DNA of 6,071 nucleotides, taken from positions 1-6,071 of the forward strand of contig CAJOQB010000126.1 in NCBI GenBank assembly GCA_905236405.1, in the 5' to 3' direction. The notes below the pieces were generated by a model. The model saw nothing but the letters and a program-made list of their open reading frames with translations. It did no database searches and had not been told where the DNA came from. This DNA is from an uncultured Bacteroidales bacterium. Lineage in GTDB: Bacteria > Bacteroidota > Bacteroidia > Bacteroidales > P3. Numbering within the stretch: the stretch's first letter is position 1; every line of letters begins with the position of its first letter. The translations under genes were made by a program, and so were the position numbers. Shown here piece by piece: positions 5,569 to 6,071 of this stretch.

Positions 5569-5601
5569 CGGAAGAGTTCCGAGTGCGAACCCCTGTCGCA
5601 C
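5569..5601. repeat. Two adjacent short hairpins
   Basis: CGGAA/TTCCG (5569-5581, GAG loop) is followed after one base by GTGCGA/TCGCAC (5583-5601, 7-nt loop). GACT at 5560-5563 and AGTC at 5607-5610 could close both into a three-way junction. Both stems are perfect, but the closing helix is weak. Confidence 0.45.
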
Positions 5602-5652
5602 GTTTCAGTCGCAAATTAGCTGAGAAAAAACATTTCCCTCTTGTCTTTCTGG

Positions 5653-5701
5653 CTTACCTCGCTTCCCGTAAGATCAGCGCGCTCAAGGTAAGTCCTTTTT
5701 T
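5653..5701 (+). terminator. Terminator-like hairpin with T6 and a competing stem
   Basis: CTTACC (5653-5658) pairs with GGTAAG (5687-5692), with flanking GG/CC around a bulged T, and six T residues follow (5696-5701). CTTAC (5653-5657) can instead pair with GTAAG (5668-5672), so two structures compete. An AGCGCGCT self-complementary word lies inside (5676-5683). No gene lies directly upstream for it to terminate. Confidence 0.4.
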
Positions 5702-5715
5702 ATACTATCATGGAG

Positions 5716-5787
5716 TACACCAAAGGGCCACTGCCGTTCGACGGGCAGATATAACATCTGTGGTGTATGTGCGTAATATCTGTGCCC
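5716..5787. repeat. Nested inverted repeats, possible folded RNA
   Basis: TACACCA (5716-5722) and TGGTGTA (5761-5767) form a perfect 7-bp outer arm. It encloses CTGCCGT/ACGGGCAG (5731-5748, one bulged G, TCG loop) and CAGAT/ATCTG (5746-5760), which share three bases. A competing pairing joins GGGCAGATAT (5743-5752) with ATATCTGTGCCC (5776-5787) through a 2-nt bulge. Confidence 0.45.
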
Positions 5788-5850
5788 ATCGGAAGTAGTT
5801 TGTCATTCTGTCGACTTGTTTGCTTTTTCCACATATTACAACACAAAAGA

Positions 5851-5878
5851 AAAGCCTGCTCCAAAAGGAGCAGGCTTT
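5851..5878 (-). terminator. Terminator of the partial right-edge gene
   Basis: AAAGCCTGCTCC (5851-5862) and GGAGCAGGCTTT (5867-5878) form a perfect 12-bp stem with a 4-base loop. On the minus strand it is followed by TCTTTTGTG, a T-rich tail, 25 bp past that gene's stop codon. The plus-strand side (CTTTATTG) is also T-rich, so it may work in both directions. Confidence 0.85.
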
Positions 5879-5902
5879 CTTTATTGCCAAGAGCTTTCTC
5901 GA

Positions 5903-6071
5903 CTATTTCACGATGAGTTTCTTGACGGTGTTGACGTTGTCGCCATAGACGCGGACGAAGTAGGCGCCGGCGGCAAGGTTGTCGACATCGATGACCTGCT
6001 GGCAGTCGCCGCTGCACTCCATCGTGGTCGTCTTCACGGTGCGTCCGCTCATGTCGATGACGCTGAGGGTC
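5903..6071 (-). CDS. C-terminal fragment of a T9SS-secreted protein
   Basis: The minus strand is open from the right edge to a TAG at 5905-5903, giving 55 complete residues; the start lies outside. The fragment shows the second half of a T9SS type A sorting domain: LSVIDMSGRTVK, a strand-turn containing CSGDC, then VDNLAAGAYFVRVYG and the basic end KKLIVK. This matches the end of D2 in layout (PAGGYMVRI, KKLIVRR). The full protein would be exported by Sec and then by T9SS; its functional domain is not visible. It is convergent with D2 and has its own terminator at 5851-5878. The two Cys in CSGDC are uncommon in this position and could form a small disulphide. Confidence 0.85.
   Translation of the reverse strand, partial: TLSVIDMSGRTVKTTTMECSGDCQQVIDVDNLAAGAYFVRVYGDNVNTVKKLIVK

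Larger units (their letters stand above)
5541..5850. other. Structured gap between two convergent terminators; possible small RNA or short ORF
   Basis: These 310 bp lie between the terminators of D2 and of the partial gene at the right edge, so neither gene needs them. The plus frame 5583-5798 is open for 71 codons but has no signal peptide, recognised domain or ribosome-binding context, so I do not call it as a gene. The stretch is dense in inverted repeats, listed separately. I have a vague memory of similar sequence in gaps of other Bacteroidales, which I cannot verify; it could be a dispersed repeat, a small RNA locus or a remnant. Confidence 0.4.

Noticed and set aside
5583..5601. tRNA T-arm-like sequence on the minus strand (GGGGTTCGCAC)
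   Set aside because: No acceptor stem, D-arm or anticodon arm can be built around it.
5583..5798. 71-codon plus-strand frame (starts MRTPVARFSRKL)
   Set aside because: Not called as a gene: no translation signal or domain and it lies across strong RNA-like stems. A conserved small protein is not excluded.

Overview
The window looks like chromosome from a member of the Bacteroidota, most likely the Bacteroidales. Two exported proteins end in, or should end in, a type IX secretion system (T9SS) type A C-terminal sorting domain. Promoters match the Bacteroidota form (TTTG, about 19 nt, TAnnTTTG), start codons lack Shine-Dalgarno sequences, and the genes end in strong GC-rich hairpins. I cannot name the species.

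Left part (1-2142): three minus-strand genes of a GC-richer accessory module, read A (2142-1276), B (968-549) and C (346 to beyond the left edge). A and B have no function I can recognise. C is the first 115 residues of a protein resembling the Bacteroidales DUF3987-like proteins found with VirE/primase-type genes on mobile islands; this is from memory and only moderately sure. Each gap in the module carries its own repeat family. Between A and B are eight copies of GTTATCCC/GGGATAAC, five of them in tandem at mostly 11-bp spacing; two flank gene B's promoter. Between B and C, three tandem CTGTCGGA units face three inverted units across an almost pure A+T tract. This repeat architecture is the most unusual content of the window and resembles operators or a replication origin with iterons.

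Centre (2143-2441): a divergent control region with an attenuator-like hairpin in gene A's leader, an 18-19 bp inverted repeat spanning 86 bp, a 7-bp-arm palindrome and a strong plus-strand -7 box.

Right part (2442-5435): a plus-strand two-gene operon (9-bp gap) encoding secreted proteins D1 (458 aa) and D2 (535 aa). D2 has a signal peptide, an N-terminal region of unknown fold, two fibronectin type III-like domains and a T9SS sorting domain. D1 has a signal peptide but stops where its sorting domain would be expected to begin. D2 is AT-rich in its first half and GC-rich from about 4690 on, like a module junction.

End (5436-6071): D2 faces a partial minus-strand gene whose visible 55 residues are another T9SS sorting domain. 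Each gene has its own terminator, and the roughly 310 bp between the two terminators belong to neither gene yet are full of inverted repeats, including a hairpin followed by six T residues. This could be an undescribed small RNA, a small ORF or an element remnant.
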